A stretch of 64,000 nt of DNA from Acidobacteriota bacterium (GCA_018269055.1 JAFDVI010000020.1:248001-312000), one strand, 5' to 3'; shown: positions 1 to 9,701, counted from the first letter of the stretch. Made by a program: numbers and translations. The notes: generated by a model not told the origin, from the letters alone.

Positions 1-1174
1 TCTCGCGTACAAGTGATCTAGCTATTCTTACTGCGCTTCTCTTGAATACACTCCACTGCTTCGCCAACACCTTCTCACCACGTAGCGATTCTAACCGCTG
101 CATATCCATCGCCCAGTAACGAAACTCAGATGCCTCCCTATACCGGTGATTCTCTTCAGCGTTAATAGCTAATTGGCGGTAGGCAATAGATAGCAGATAG
201 TATGACGAAGTCCCCACGTGGTGACGCAAACCGGCGATTTCTCGCTTGCGACCTTTGGTCCAACGTACATTGACGAACTCAAATTTACGGGCATCCACAT
301 TGATGAACCAATGGGGCCGTAGCTTGAGTGAATGAAAGGAGGCGCGCTCCGGCTTCTCAATTCTGGCATGTTGCAAGTTCAAGTATGAGCAATCGCCAAA
401 AACAGGTTGATCCTTATTCCCGGCAAATCTCACGTAAGAGGCAAAGGTACTGTGGTTAAAGTCAGCGTCTGCGGTAAAAATGGCAGAAGCAAAGTCGGCA
501 TCTGCGCTGAAAGTGGCGTTGCTAAAGTCTGCACGGGCATTAAAAGTTGTTTCTTGAAATTTTGTGGTAGCACCGAAATTGGCAGAATAAAAGAATGCAT
601 CATCCTCAAACTTGGCAAAGGAAAAGATAGCATTCGAGCTAAATTTGGCAGCACCGAAGACTGACCTCTTGAATTTAGCGCTGCTGAAGTCTGCAATCGC
701 GCTGTATTGGGTTTTCGCGAAATCAGCATCTATACTAAAGTTGGTAAACCTAAAGTCGGCATCTGCCCTAAAGGTTGCGTTATTGAAGCTGACATCCGCA
801 GTTCCAAAGCGTGTGTCCGCAGTAAAGACGGCTTTGAAAAAGTTGGCAACGCCGCTGAAGATGGCACAGCTAAAGTCAGCAGGCGCGTTGAATTGAACCC
901 TGGAGAAGCTGGCTCCTTCAGGAAACCATACGCCACGAAAGTCGAAGTCTTTTGCCTCGAGCTTCTTTTGCAGAACAGAATTGAAAGCTGTGGTTTTGTC
1001 TTGATTGGGATAATGCAGTACGCAGTAACTGCGGCCTTCATGCTCACGGAAAAACCCTTCCCTCGCGCAAGCTGAACGCATCCATTCTTCACAGGCGCAA
1101 ACGAATTCACGTTCGGATTGCGTGTCTAACGCAAACTCCACAGACACGGCTGAACTGTCCGTTTGGTTGGTCAT
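1..1174 (-). CDS. Pentapeptide-repeat protein (F-type), partial at left edge
   Basis: The reading frame is open from an ATG at 1174 to base 1 (391 codons) and continues beyond the window. Residues about 26-56 carry Cys and His spaced like a small zinc site (CAC ... GRSYCVLHYP). Residues about 76-250 are pentapeptide repeats of the A(D/N)F type, for example ADFSSAKF, ADADFASAIF and ADADFNHSTF, which build a right-handed four-sided beta-helix. After the helix comes a conserved-looking segment (EASEFRYWAMDMQRLE, about 348-362) that in related proteins precedes a membrane or ion-channel part; that part would lie outside the window. The 73-codon HTH gene ends 4 bases before this ATG, so the two are probably co-transcribed. 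Function unknown; the repeat assignment is secure, the C-terminal role is inference. Confidence 0.8.
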   Translation of the reverse strand, partial: MTNQTDSSAVSVEFALDTQSEREFVCACEEWMRSACAREGFFREHEGRSYCVLHYPNQDKTTAFNSVLQKKLEAKDFDFRGVWFPEGASFSRVQFNAPADFSCAIFSGVANFFKAVFTADTRFGTADVSFNNATFRADADFRFTNFSIDADFAKTQYSAIADFSSAKFKRSVFGAAKFSSNAIFSFAKFEDDAFFYSANFGATTKFQETTFNARADFSNATFSADADFASAIFTADADFNHSTFASYVRFAGNKDQPVFGDCSYLNLQHARIEKPERASFHSLKLRPHWFINVDARKFEFVNVRWTKGRKREIAGLRHHVGTSSYYLLSIAYRQLAINAEENHRYREASEFRYWAMDMQRLESLRGEKVLAKQWSVFKRSAVRIARSLVRE

Positions 1175-1178
1175 GATT

Positions 1179-1400
1179 TCAGCGATTGATGCGCGTCACG
1201 ACTTTGTTCCCTGCGCCGCGTTTGATCGTGCGTTTGACGAATTGCTCAACCAGTGGGCGCAGCAACCATTTTGCGCCATCCTGTTCGATGGAACGAAGTG
1301 AGCCATTCGCCACGGCCAGTTCCAGCATCGTCACCGGAACATCGAATTCGCGCGCGGCGGCGTTGTAGCTCATCAAATCTTTGCTGTCATAAACACTCAT
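1179..1400 (-). CDS. Small helix-turn-helix protein
   Basis: 73 residues. I chose the ATG at 1400 because AGGAG lies ten bases upstream; a longer in-frame start at 1481 has no such site. Residues about 14-60 (YNAAREFDVP region, then LRSIEQDGAKWLLRPLVEQFV) have the layout of a MerR/excisionase-type winged helix: a recognition helix followed by a short strand pair. It ends 4 bases before the pentapeptide-repeat gene and so likely forms an operon with it. It could regulate that operon; no target site was identified. Confidence 0.6.
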   Translation of the reverse strand: MSVYDSKDLMSYNAAAREFDVPVTMLELAVANGSLRSIEQDGAKWLLRPLVEQFVKRTIKRGAGNKVVTRINR

Positions 1401-1587
1401 GCGTAGTTTCTCCTGAAATTCGGGCTTGAAAAATTGATGCGGAAGAAGCGTGATGATAGGGATGGGGTTGGAACGTGTCAAAGCTGTCCTGGCAAAATCG
1501 TAGAGCTTGAAATTCTCCGCCTCGCCCCACTACAATCCGGCTCGCTTATCCGATCTCACCAACGTTTTAACGGAGAGAATTTATACG

Positions 1588-2052
1588 ATGGACTGTCAGC
1601 AATTTGAAGATTCAATCAGCGATTATCTGGATTGTGGTTTGGCGCGGCCGGTGCGGCGCAGCTTTTGCGAACATCTGTTGGCTTGCCGCCCTTGCCATCA
1701 AACATTTAATGACGTGCGCACGGTACTGGATGCCTGTTATGTGATCCGCGAATCGAATATCGGCTCCGCCGATGCCGCTTCGGGAATCGAGCAGCGCATC
1801 ATCAGCGCCATTACCGTGGGCGAAATGCTCAGTTGCCGGACGCTGGACGCGCTGATTCTGGAATACTTCGAAGGCAACATTGAAAGCTCTTACGAAACCA
1901 TCTTCAACGAACATTTTGCCGTTTGCGACGATTGCCGCCGATTGGTCGAAGGCGTGCGCGAATCCCTGGAAGAACCCGAAGCGGTCGAGGTTCCTGTGAA
2001 ATTGTACGACCGCATCTTCGCCGCAACCGTTGGATTACGCCGAATTGCCTGA
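1588..2052 (+). CDS. Soluble double zinc-finger (zf-HC2-like) protein
   Basis: 154 residues starting at an ATG preceded by GGAGAG; the frame is open further upstream but without a good ribosome site. Two HxxxCxxC units are visible (CEHLLACRPC and HFAVCDDC), each preceded by a helical segment, as in the zf-HC2 domains of anti-sigma factors. There is no membrane segment, so it is not a classical membrane anti-sigma factor. It lies 23 bases before the LptD gene, in the same direction, so it may be co-transcribed. A zinc-dependent anti-sigma or adaptor role is an inference from the fold only; no sigma-factor gene is adjacent. Confidence 0.6.
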   Translation: MDCQQFEDSISDYLDCGLARPVRRSFCEHLLACRPCHQTFNDVRTVLDACYVIRESNIGSADAASGIEQRIISAITVGEMLSCRTLDALILEYFEGNIESSYETIFNEHFAVCDDCRRLVEGVRESLEEPEAVEVPVKLYDRIFAATVGLRRIA

Positions 2053-2075
2053 CCGGTAACTCCCCGACGATCTTG

Positions 2076-4508
2076 ATGCAATTTCCAAGCGAGCAATCGA
2101 AATTCCTCAGCAAAATTGTCTTGTGTTTTTCACTGTTGGGGCTGAGTTCAATTAGCAGCTTTGCTCAACAGACTGAACCGGAAAAGAAAGTCGCCAATCC
2201 GATTGGCGTCGCCGACCAGCAACGACAATCCAATCGGCAAACCAAACTTACAATCACGACCCAGATTGAACCCGGCCAGGCCCAGGAAGTCACTTTTGTT
2301 TCCGAAAAGCAGGAAGCAATCGGCGAAAAGGGCGAAATTGTCGTGATGACCGGCAAAGCTCAAATTACGTACGGTGATGTCATCGTCATCGCCGACCGCG
2401 CAACGTACAACAAAATCACCGACGATCTGTTGGCCGAAGGAAATGTTTACTTTGAACAACAGGGACAACGCATTATCGCCGACCGCATAGAGATCAATTA
2501 CAAAACCAAACGCGGGGTCATTACCAACCCAACGGCATTCACCAGCACGACTCGTGACGGAACAACGTTGGTCGTTGACGCTTCCCGCGCAGACAAAATC
2601 AGTGACGACACCTACACGCTGGAAAACGCCAAGCTGACTGCTTGCCAGGAAGCTGTGCCGAAATGGGCTTTTACCGCAAAACGCGCCCGCATACGGTTGG
2701 AGCATCGCGCCAAGGTGTACAACGCGCTGCTGCGAATCAAAAACGTTCCGGTGTTTTATCTGCCGTACGCCTCGATTTCGATCAGCAAGAAAGATCGCTC
2801 CTCGGGGTTTCTGCTGCCGACATCCGGATCGTCTTCGATCAAGGGGCGAACGTTGCACCTGGCGTATTACCAAACCCTGGGGCGAAGCGCGGACGTGCTG
2901 GCCAGAACAGACATTTTCAGCAAACGCGGCATTGGCGTCGGCTTCGATTTTCGTGCGCGAACCAACGAAACCTCCAAAATCAATTTCGGGTCTTTTTTGG
3001 TTTTCGACCGGCTGTTTGGAGACAAAGGCCCGGATCAAGGCGGCAGCAGTTTTTACGCCGATGCGGTTCATAATTTCAAAAACGGCTTTGTCGCTGTAGC
3101 CGACGTAAATATCACATCTTCGTTCGCGTTTCGCCAAATTTTCTCCGATAACATTCTGTCCGCTATTTCGCCCGAAGAGCGGTCGCTGTTTTACCTGAAC
3201 AAAAACTGGCGCTCGTTCAGCTTCAACGCGCAATTCGGCGAACAAAGCTCTTTTATCGGTGAATTTGATCAAAAGGGCAATTTTGTCTCTGACCAAATCG
3301 TCAAAGTCCGCAAGTTTCCCAGCGTCGAACTGAATAAACGCCCGACACAAATTTCCGAACACATCCCGTTTTACTTCTCTTTTGATTCGGCGTTGGAAGG
3401 CGTGCGCCGCAGCGAAACATCCGCCGATCAGTTCAAACTGAAAACGCCATCGGTGGTTCAGCGCCTGGATTTCGCGCCGCGATTGACGTTCCCGCTGAAA
3501 TCCTTTGCGGGATTCACAGTTACGCCCAGCATCGGAGTCCGCTCGACGTTTTATAGCGATAGCCTCGACCCGGTCACGCGCCAGGTCACTGGACAGAATC
3601 TGTTTCGAAACTACGTAGACCTTGATGTGGACGTGCGACCGACAGCGCTGGCCAAGGTGTATCGTCACAATGACGGAACGGCGTGGTTCAAACACATCAT
3701 CGAACCATTTATCGAATATCGCCGCATCGAAGGCATTGATGAATTCGATCGCACCTTGCGCGTGGATGAACGCGATGTGATCGCCGAAACCAACGAAATC
3801 GCCTTTGGCATCAGCAATAGCATTCTGGTCAAACGCTCGCCCGGCGAGGGCCAAGCTCCGCAAACGCACGAGTTTCTGAACGTGACGCTGACGCAAAAAT
3901 ACTTTTTCGATCCTACCTTCGGCGGCGCATTGCACGACGGCGAACGCAATCAATTCTTCCCTATCAATACGTTGGGGGGATTTTCCTTTGGTGCAATTCA
4001 GCGGGATGTATCTCCGCTCAATGTCAAAGCCAGAGTCCGCCCGACGCAAACCATCTTTGCCGACGTGCGGCTGAATTACGACACGAAGTTTCACGACTTG
4101 CGCGATTTCATCGTCGGCGCAGGATTGACCAAAGGGATTTTCTCCATCAGCCAATCCTGGTTTTATACGCGCCGCATTGCCGTGGATCAGTTCAAATTCG
4201 ACCCTTCGACCTTGCCCGGCAACCAGATGGATATTTCTGCATTCCTCGGCAACCCTTCCAAAGGCCCGTATGGAGGATTTACGGTTAGCTACGACCTGCG
4301 CGACAAGCTTTTCAACGGCGGTGTGCGGGATCAAAAATTAATCAACCTGACCACCAGTACTGGCTGGGCGTGGGATTGTTGCAGCCTGAACATTCAAACC
4401 ATTACCTTCAACGCCGGGCTCAGGAATGAAAACCGTATTGTTTTCGCTTTCACTCTGAAGGGAATTGGCTCCTTTGGAACGGAAAATATAGGACAACGCC
4501 GACGGTAA
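2076..4508 (+). CDS. lptD: LptD-like LPS-assembly outer membrane protein (OstA family)
   Basis: 810 residues. The ATG at 2076 begins a protein with a signal peptide ending near residue 33 (SSISSFAQQ). Residues about 70-190 resemble the OstA/LptA beta-jellyroll (GKAQITYGDVIVIADRATY, then GNVYFEQQGQRIIADRIEI), and the remainder is long, strand-rich and full of aromatic residues as in the LptD barrel. LptD inserts lipopolysaccharide into the outer leaflet together with LptE. The frame is open upstream to 1923, overlapping the zinc-finger gene, but that extension has no signal-peptide character. No lptE is next to it. Its presence supports a Gram-negative envelope. Confidence 0.75.
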   Translation: MQFPSEQSKFLSKIVLCFSLLGLSSISSFAQQTEPEKKVANPIGVADQQRQSNRQTKLTITTQIEPGQAQEVTFVSEKQEAIGEKGEIVVMTGKAQITYGDVIVIADRATYNKITDDLLAEGNVYFEQQGQRIIADRIEINYKTKRGVITNPTAFTSTTRDGTTLVVDASRADKISDDTYTLENAKLTACQEAVPKWAFTAKRARIRLEHRAKVYNALLRIKNVPVFYLPYASISISKKDRSSGFLLPTSGSSSIKGRTLHLAYYQTLGRSADVLARTDIFSKRGIGVGFDFRARTNETSKINFGSFLVFDRLFGDKGPDQGGSSFYADAVHNFKNGFVAVADVNITSSFAFRQIFSDNILSAISPEERSLFYLNKNWRSFSFNAQFGEQSSFIGEFDQKGNFVSDQIVKVRKFPSVELNKRPTQISEHIPFYFSFDSALEGVRRSETSADQFKLKTPSVVQRLDFAPRLTFPLKSFAGFTVTPSIGVRSTFYSDSLDPVTRQVTGQNLFRNYVDLDVDVRPTALAKVYRHNDGTAWFKHIIEPFIEYRRIEGIDEFDRTLRVDERDVIAETNEIAFGISNSILVKRSPGEGQAPQTHEFLNVTLTQKYFFDPTFGGALHDGERNQFFPINTLGGFSFGAIQRDVSPLNVKARVRPTQTIFADVRLNYDTKFHDLRDFIVGAGLTKGIFSISQSWFYTRRIAVDQFKFDPSTLPGNQMDISAFLGNPSKGPYGGFTVSYDLRDKLFNGGVRDQKLINLTTSTGWAWDCCSLNIQTITFNAGLRNENRIVFAFTLKGIGSFGTENIGQRRR

Positions 4509-4664
4509 TCCGAAACAAACCTCATCCTAATCCTTTCCCTGATTTTTGCCTGATTTCAGTTCACATTTCTGAGCACGAAAAGCGGACGAAGGGAAAAATC
4601 TGCCCCAGAAGTGCCAATTTCGTGCTATACTCCCGCCCATCTTAAAGTTAGAAGGAGAACGGCA

Positions 4665-5183
4665 TTGGCAACATTTAGAGAAGGAAATAAAGTGATTTAT
4701 CCGCGACTCGGCATTTGCCGGATCGCCGGGGTCGTTGAACAATCCATTGGAGACACATCGGTTAAGCTGTACGCTCTTAAACCTTTAGATTATCAGGAAA
4801 CGACCACTGTTATGGTTCCGGTCAACAAGGCCGAAGAAGTCGGAGTCCGAAAGCTGATTGAAAAAGAAGACATCCCTAAGCTTCTGAAGTTCCTGGGCAA
4901 AGATATCGAAGTCGCGACAGACCACCGCAAACGCAACGCCAAAAATGCCGAGCGAATGGCAACCGGAGAAATTTACGAAGTTGCCGATTCGCTGAAAACA
5001 ATGGCAAAGCTGAGCAAGTCGAAAACTCTTTCTCCTGAAGAGCAGCAGACAATGTCTCGCGCCCGGTACCTGATCATCAAAGAAATCGCGCACGTCACCA
5101 AACTTTCAATCGAAGAAGTTGAACAAATGATTGATGACGCGCTGGCCGGCAAAAAAGCCAAAACCAAAAAGCTGGCCGCCTAG
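4665..5183 (+). CDS. carD: CarD family transcription regulator
   Basis: 172 residues from a TTG start at 4665. AAGGAG sits seven bases before this TTG, whereas the upstream ATG at 4611 has no ribosome site, so TTG is preferred. The N-terminal 60 residues form the CarD/TRCF RNA-polymerase interaction domain (FREGNKVIYPRLGICRIAGV, then TTVMVPVNKAEEVGVR), followed by a helical DNA-contacting domain with KSKTLSPEEQQTMSRAR and a Lys-rich tail. CarD stabilises RNA polymerase open complexes by binding the beta subunit. The gene stands alone and is followed by a strong hairpin at 5210-5253. Confidence 0.9.
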   Translation: MATFREGNKVIYPRLGICRIAGVVEQSIGDTSVKLYALKPLDYQETTTVMVPVNKAEEVGVRKLIEKEDIPKLLKFLGKDIEVATDHRKRNAKNAERMATGEIYEVADSLKTMAKLSKSKTLSPEEQQTMSRARYLIIKEIAHVTKLSIEEVEQMIDDALAGKKAKTKKLAA

Positions 5184-5209
5184 TCCGAACCTGAAAGCCA
5201 ATTAATAGC

Positions 5210-5253
5210 AAGGCCGCACTGTCAGTTGCTCGAACTGCTGACAGTGCGGCCTT
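5210..5253 (+). terminator. Intrinsic terminator-like hairpin after carD
   Basis: A 16-bp perfect stem: AAGGCCGCACTGTCAG at 5210-5225 pairs with its complement at 5238-5253, with a 12-base loop. The 3' side continues into CATTCATC rather than a long T tract, so it is a strong hairpin with only a weak terminator tail. It lies 20 bases before the start of the hydrolase gene and would separate the two transcripts. Confidence 0.6.
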
Positions 5254-5273
5254 CATTCATCCCGGAGAAAATT

Positions 5274-6179
5274 ATGAAATCCATTTTTCGTCTCTTTGCA
5301 ACTGCGGCGATTTTTGTGCTGGCATTGAGCTTCAACGCATTTGCACAATCCGCCGCACCGGCTCAAAAGCAGGTTGAACTTTATGGCCAAAAGATTTTCT
5401 ATGTCGAAGCCGGTTCCGGCCCAACCGTGATTTTGCTGCACGGGCTTGGCGGAGATTCCACCAACTGGGCGATGACCGTTCCGGCGTTGGCATCGAAATA
5501 CCACGTGTTCGTTCCCGACCAGATCGGCTTCGGCCAATCCGACAAACCGATGATCAATTATCGCGTCGCAACGCTGGTCGAATTTCTGGACGCGTTTTAC
5601 AAAAAGCTCGGCATTGAAAAGGCTTCCCTGGTGGGAAACTCGCTTGGAGGATGGACGGCTGCGGCATTCACCATCGCCCATCCGGACAAAGTGGACAAAC
5701 TGGTTCTGGTGGACGCCGCCGGTTACAGCAACAAACGCTGGAACGGGCCAGAACTCAACAGAGACCTGGCACTTACGCTGAATCCCTCAACCGTCGCCGG
5801 GTTGAAGCAATCAATGAGCATGATTTTTTACAACAAGGCGATGATCACCGATCAGTTTGCCGAAACCGCCTTCGCCGCCAAGCTCAAACGCGGCGATGGG
5901 TACACGATCAATGCGTTCATTGATTCCGTTCTGCGCGGCGAAGATTACCTGGACGGCAAAACCAGTGCGATCAAAGCGCCTACGCTGGTCGTCTGGGGCC
6001 GCGAAGACGCCTTGACGCCGCTCGGCATCGGTGAAGCCTTCGCCCAGGACATTCCCGGCGCTCAAAAAATTGTCATCGAAAAGTGCGGCCACGTCCCGCA
6101 GCTTGAGAAAGCGGCGGAGTTCAATGCGGCGGTGTTGAAGTTTCTGGAAGGCAGTTCAACTGCCCAGGTAAAGAAATAG
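5274..6179 (+). CDS. Secreted alpha/beta hydrolase
   Basis: 301 residues, starting at the ATG preceded by GGAGAAAATT. Residues 1-25 are a signal peptide (hydrophobic core, then FNAFAQS). The alpha/beta-hydrolase fold follows: oxyanion HGLGGDSTNW near residue 62, nucleophile elbow GNSLGGW, acid in GREDALTPLG, and catalytic His in CGHVPQLE. This is the usual Ser-Asp-His arrangement and the usual length of the family. It probably acts on an ester or related substrate in the periplasm or outside; the substrate cannot be read from the sequence. Confidence 0.85.
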   Translation: MKSIFRLFATAAIFVLALSFNAFAQSAAPAQKQVELYGQKIFYVEAGSGPTVILLHGLGGDSTNWAMTVPALASKYHVFVPDQIGFGQSDKPMINYRVATLVEFLDAFYKKLGIEKASLVGNSLGGWTAAAFTIAHPDKVDKLVLVDAAGYSNKRWNGPELNRDLALTLNPSTVAGLKQSMSMIFYNKAMITDQFAETAFAAKLKRGDGYTINAFIDSVLRGEDYLDGKTSAIKAPTLVVWGREDALTPLGIGEAFAQDIPGAQKIVIEKCGHVPQLEKAAEFNAAVLKFLEGSSTAQVKK

Positions 6180-6234
6180 CCTGGCTAGGCCAGAGGCATT
6201 GAAATCATGCCTCCGACTCAATCTTGCCAAACAT

Positions 6235-8670
6235 TTATTCGTACCGAAGCGCGACCATTGGGTCTACTTTGGTTGCGCGCCGCGCCGGGATGAAGCAGGC
6301 AAGCAAGGCGACAGCGGCGAGCGTCAGGGCGATGGCGACGAACACCAAGGGGTCAGTCGCGCTGACGTTAAACAGCATCGTCTTCATCAATCTGCTCAGG
6401 AAAATTGCGCCGACGACGCCAAGCCCCAAGCCGACCACAGCCAGCAACATTCCTTGCTGCACGACCAGCTTCAAAACGTCAGACGCTTGTGCACCGAGCG
6501 CCATCCGTAAACCGAGTTCGTGCGTGCGCTGCGTGACCGAATACGCCATCACACCGTACAAACCAATTGCCGATAGCAACAGCGCCAAGCAGGCAAACAC
6601 GCAAATCAGCAACAATGCAAATTTTCGCTGGGTCATCGAATCAGCGACGAATTGTTCCATCGTGCGCACGCGGAAGACGGGCAAATCCGCATCGGCGGTT
6701 TTGATGACGCCGCGCACCGATCCGGCAAGACTGTTGGGATCGTTCGGCGTGCGGATGACCAAGGCCATTCCGGGCTGCGGTCGTTGCTGATGCGGCATGT
6801 AATATTGAGCACGCGATTCGCCTTCCAAGTCCATGAATTTGACGTGGCCGACGATGCCCACGATTTCGCGCCAGATGCGTTTGTCCGGTGTGCCTTCGAA
6901 ACTGATGCGTTTGCCCAATGGGTCTTCGTTCGGCCAATACTTTTGCGCCAGCGACTGGTCAATGATTGTCACCGGCAAGCTTTCGGCGGTATCGCGCTCT
7001 TCGAAATACCGCCCGCGAATCAACGGGATACCCATCGTTTTGAAGTAATCCGGCGTCGCAGCCCAGCGCGCCCCGTGGGGCAAAGATTGTCCTTGCAGAA
7101 CGTCGCGGCCTTCGATGCGGAAACTTCCACTGGACCCACTGCCGCTGAATGGCAGGACGGAAACCGCTCCGACGGATTGAACGCCCGGCAATGCGCGAAC
7201 GTCGTTGATGATCTGTTTGTAAAAGTTGGCGCGCTGCGGAGCATCACTGTATTTCGTAGCAGGCAGCGACAAATGCATGGTCAACAAGCCTTGCGGGTTG
7301 AAGCCAGGATTGACTTGTTGAACGTGCACAAAGCTTTTGACCAGCAATCCGGCTCCAACCAGAACCGCCAGCGCCAACGCGATTTCGACGACAACCAATG
7401 AACTGCGAATCCATTGTTTGGTTGTGGCGGCGGCGCTACGCCCGCCTTCTTTCAAGGTTTCGTGAAGATCGGCTTTGGTCGTTTGAATCGCCGGAACGAT
7501 GCCGAACAAAATGCCTGTTAGAATCGAAACGCCGAAGGTGAACAGCAACACTTTCCAATCCAGACTGATTTCGCTGGCGCGCGGAATGCGGTCTTCGTTC
7601 AGGGAAATCAGTGTTTTGACGCCCCAGTAGCCGATCACCAACCCGAAGGCTCCGCCGACGAAAGACAGCAAAACGCTTTCCGTCAATAGTTGCCGGATGA
7701 TGCGCCAGCGCCCGGCTCCGAGCGCCGTTCGGACGGCGATTTCTTTTTGCCGAGCCGCCGCACGCGCCAGCAACAGATTGGCGACATTGGCGCAGGCAAT
7801 CAACAACACGAAGCCCACGACCAGCATGACAATCCACAGCATCGTGCTGATGTCGCCGACGACTTGCTGGCGAAACGAAGTCAGCAGCAAATCCCAATTC
7901 GTGGCGTCGGCTCCCGGCATATACTGCTGACGCAAATTTGACGCGATGGTGCGCATTTCGGCCTGCGCCTGCTCCTGAGAAACTCCCGTGCGCAACCGTC
8001 CCATCACCGCCAGAAATTCATTGGTCAAACTGTTGGAGGAAAGCTGATCCGGCGTGAACACAATCGGCGCCCACAGGTCAACGATCATTCCCATTTCGCG
8101 CCCAAACTGGAAACTCGGCGGCATCACCCCCACGACAGTGTAATTTTCGCCGTTCAGCGACAGCGTTTTGTTCAAAATGTTTTTGTCGCTGGCAAAACGC
8201 CGCTGCCAGAATCCGTGGCTCAACACCACGACGCGATTTTTGCCTTCGGAATCTTCGCCGACGGCAAAGGTGCGCCCCAACGCCGCTTGCGCTCCCAACA
8301 ATTCAAAGAAGTTCGCGGTCACCGTTTGCCCGGTCAATCGTTCCGCTTCGCCTTCGCCCGTCAGATTTGCTGCCCACCCGGTCATTGCGGCAATGCTTTC
8401 AAACGATTTGGCATTGTCGCGGTAATGTGTGTAGCCAAACGCCGAAACCGAAGCTTTCAAATTGATCTTCTGGTAGTTGTGGTTGATCAGCATCAACTGT
8501 TCGGGATTTTTGTAGGCCAGCGGGCGCAGCAAAATGGCGTTGATAACGCTGAAAATGGCGCTGTTGGCTCCGATGCCCAGAGCCAGCGTGAGCAGCGCAA
8601 CGATGGCAAAGCCTGGACTTTTGACCAGCGTGCGAAAACCGAATCGCAAATCTTGCAGCAATGTTTCCAT
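6235..8670 (-). CDS. MacB/FtsX-type ABC transporter permease (acidobacterial ADOP-like)
   Basis: 811 residues; GGAGG lies 4 bases before the ATG. The N terminus (LLQDLRFGFRTLVKSPGF, then ALGIGANSAIFS) is the hallmark of the large permeases expanded in Acidobacteria. It has an N-terminal membrane helix, a MacB periplasmic core domain (about 60-260), three FtsX helices (about 280-400), a second periplasmic domain and three final helices (from about 690), that is, two FtsX units in tandem. The family is often 'orphan', but here an ATPase and a membrane-fusion adaptor lie upstream on the same strand, giving a MacAB-like efflux or mechanotransmission system. Cargo unknown. Confidence 0.88.
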   Translation of the reverse strand: METLLQDLRFGFRTLVKSPGFAIVALLTLALGIGANSAIFSVINAILLRPLAYKNPEQLMLINHNYQKINLKASVSAFGYTHYRDNAKSFESIAAMTGWAANLTGEGEAERLTGQTVTANFFELLGAQAALGRTFAVGEDSEGKNRVVVLSHGFWQRRFASDKNILNKTLSLNGENYTVVGVMPPSFQFGREMGMIVDLWAPIVFTPDQLSSNSLTNEFLAVMGRLRTGVSQEQAQAEMRTIASNLRQQYMPGADATNWDLLLTSFRQQVVGDISTMLWIVMLVVGFVLLIACANVANLLLARAAARQKEIAVRTALGAGRWRIIRQLLTESVLLSFVGGAFGLVIGYWGVKTLISLNEDRIPRASEISLDWKVLLFTFGVSILTGILFGIVPAIQTTKADLHETLKEGGRSAAATTKQWIRSSLVVVEIALALAVLVGAGLLVKSFVHVQQVNPGFNPQGLLTMHLSLPATKYSDAPQRANFYKQIINDVRALPGVQSVGAVSVLPFSGSGSSGSFRIEGRDVLQGQSLPHGARWAATPDYFKTMGIPLIRGRYFEERDTAESLPVTIIDQSLAQKYWPNEDPLGKRISFEGTPDKRIWREIVGIVGHVKFMDLEGESRAQYYMPHQQRPQPGMALVIRTPNDPNSLAGSVRGVIKTADADLPVFRVRTMEQFVADSMTQRKFALLLICVFACLALLLSAIGLYGVMAYSVTQRTHELGLRMALGAQASDVLKLVVQQGMLLAVVGLGLGVVGAIFLSRLMKTMLFNVSATDPLVFVAIALTLAAVALLACFIPARRATKVDPMVALRYE

Positions 8671-9008
8671 GGTCCCTCCGAAGGATTGGGTTACTCGTCC
8701 ACAAACAAAAACGAAAAAACACGAAGCCGAAGGTGCAATCTTTCCATCAGCTTCGTGTCATCAAGACTGGAAATTACGTGGAAGAATCCACTTAGAGACG
8801 CTTCGTAAGTGCGTCTACGCGCCAAGAAGTTTCAGAAGTTTGATAATTCGCGTGTATGGGGAAGGATTTCTGATCGGCTCCGCCGTCTTTTATGCAAGCA
8901 AACTCAGGCGATGCAGCTAGACAGTTTTTTACCTTCGCCGCATCGCCATTACAAACAGTCTGAAACAGAGGGTCAGGCCATACACGGAGCTTTGCTCCAC
9001 GTTCTGCG
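8671..9008. other. 338-base spacer inside the MacAB-like set
   Basis: No convincing gene in either strand. The only structures I see are short hairpins, for example GACGC/GCGTC around 8800-8815 and GGAGC/GCTCC around 8985-9000. The length is unusual between co-directional ATPase and permease genes that would be expected to be close together. The permease has its own good ribosome site, and may have its own promoter here, although no clear one was found. Confidence 0.4.
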
Positions 9009-9701
9009 TTAGTGAGTGACCGCTTCTTCTTCAACAACGCGACCGTCGAAAAGGTGAATCGAACGGTCGGCGTGGCGGGCAAAGCGAGAATCGTGCGTGA
9101 CCATGCAAATCGTTGCGCCGTTGCGATGAAGTTCGCGGAGCAGTTCCATCACGGCATCGCCGTTTGTCGAATCCAGGTTTCCGGTAGGTTCATCCGCCAG
9201 CAGGATCAATGGATCGCCAACGACGGCGCGGGCGACGGCAACGCGCTGTTGCTGACCGCCGGACAGTTGCGAAGGCAAATGTTTGGCGCGATGCGCCATG
9301 CCGACTTTTTCCAGCGCAGCGTTGACGCGCTGTTTGCGCTCTGTACTGCTCATGCCGCGATAGGTGAGCGGCAATTCGACGTTTTCGTAAACGGTCAAAT
9401 CGCCGATCAGGTTAAAGCTTTGGAAAATGAACCCGATTTCGCGGTTGCGAATGCGGGCGCGCTCGGAAAGGCTCAGGTTCTGAACCGGTTTGCCGTTCAG
9501 ACTGTAACCGCCGTCCGAAGGCGAATCCAACAAGCCCAGAATCGAAAGCAGTGTGGATTTGCCGCAACCCGACGGCCCGGCAATGGATACATATTCGCCT
9601 TTGGCAATTTCCAGATGAATTCCCGACAAGGCATGCGTTTCAACTTCGTCGGTGTAAAAAACCTTGGTTACTGAATCCAAGCGCAACAGTGGTTCGCTCA
9701 T
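9009..9701 (-). CDS. ABC transporter ATP-binding protein (MacB/LolD type)
   Basis: 230 residues. Walker A GPSGCGKST near residue 40, Q-loop in GFIFQSFNL, signature LSGGQQQR, Walker B LILLADEPTGNLD and switch His in VTHDSRFA are all present. This is the short stand-alone ATPase of the MacB/LolD group, which works with FtsX-type permeases. GGGAG lies before the ATG. It follows the adaptor gene (gap about 90 bases filled by a palindromic repeat) and precedes the permease. Confidence 0.92.
   Translation of the reverse strand: MSEPLLRLDSVTKVFYTDEVETHALSGIHLEIAKGEYVSIAGPSGCGKSTLLSILGLLDSPSDGGYSLNGKPVQNLSLSERARIRNREIGFIFQSFNLIGDLTVYENVELPLTYRGMSSTERKQRVNAALEKVGMAHRAKHLPSQLSGGQQQRVAVARAVVGDPLILLADEPTGNLDSTNGDAVMELLRELHRNGATICMVTHDSRFARHADRSIHLFDGRVVEEEAVTH

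Noticed and set aside
2148-4334. 728-codon open frame antisense to lptD
   Set aside because: It lies in the codon-phase shadow of lptD, has no ribosome site and no recognisable domain, and its protein is rich in Arg/Phe/Gly as expected from reverse reading of a GC-biased gene.
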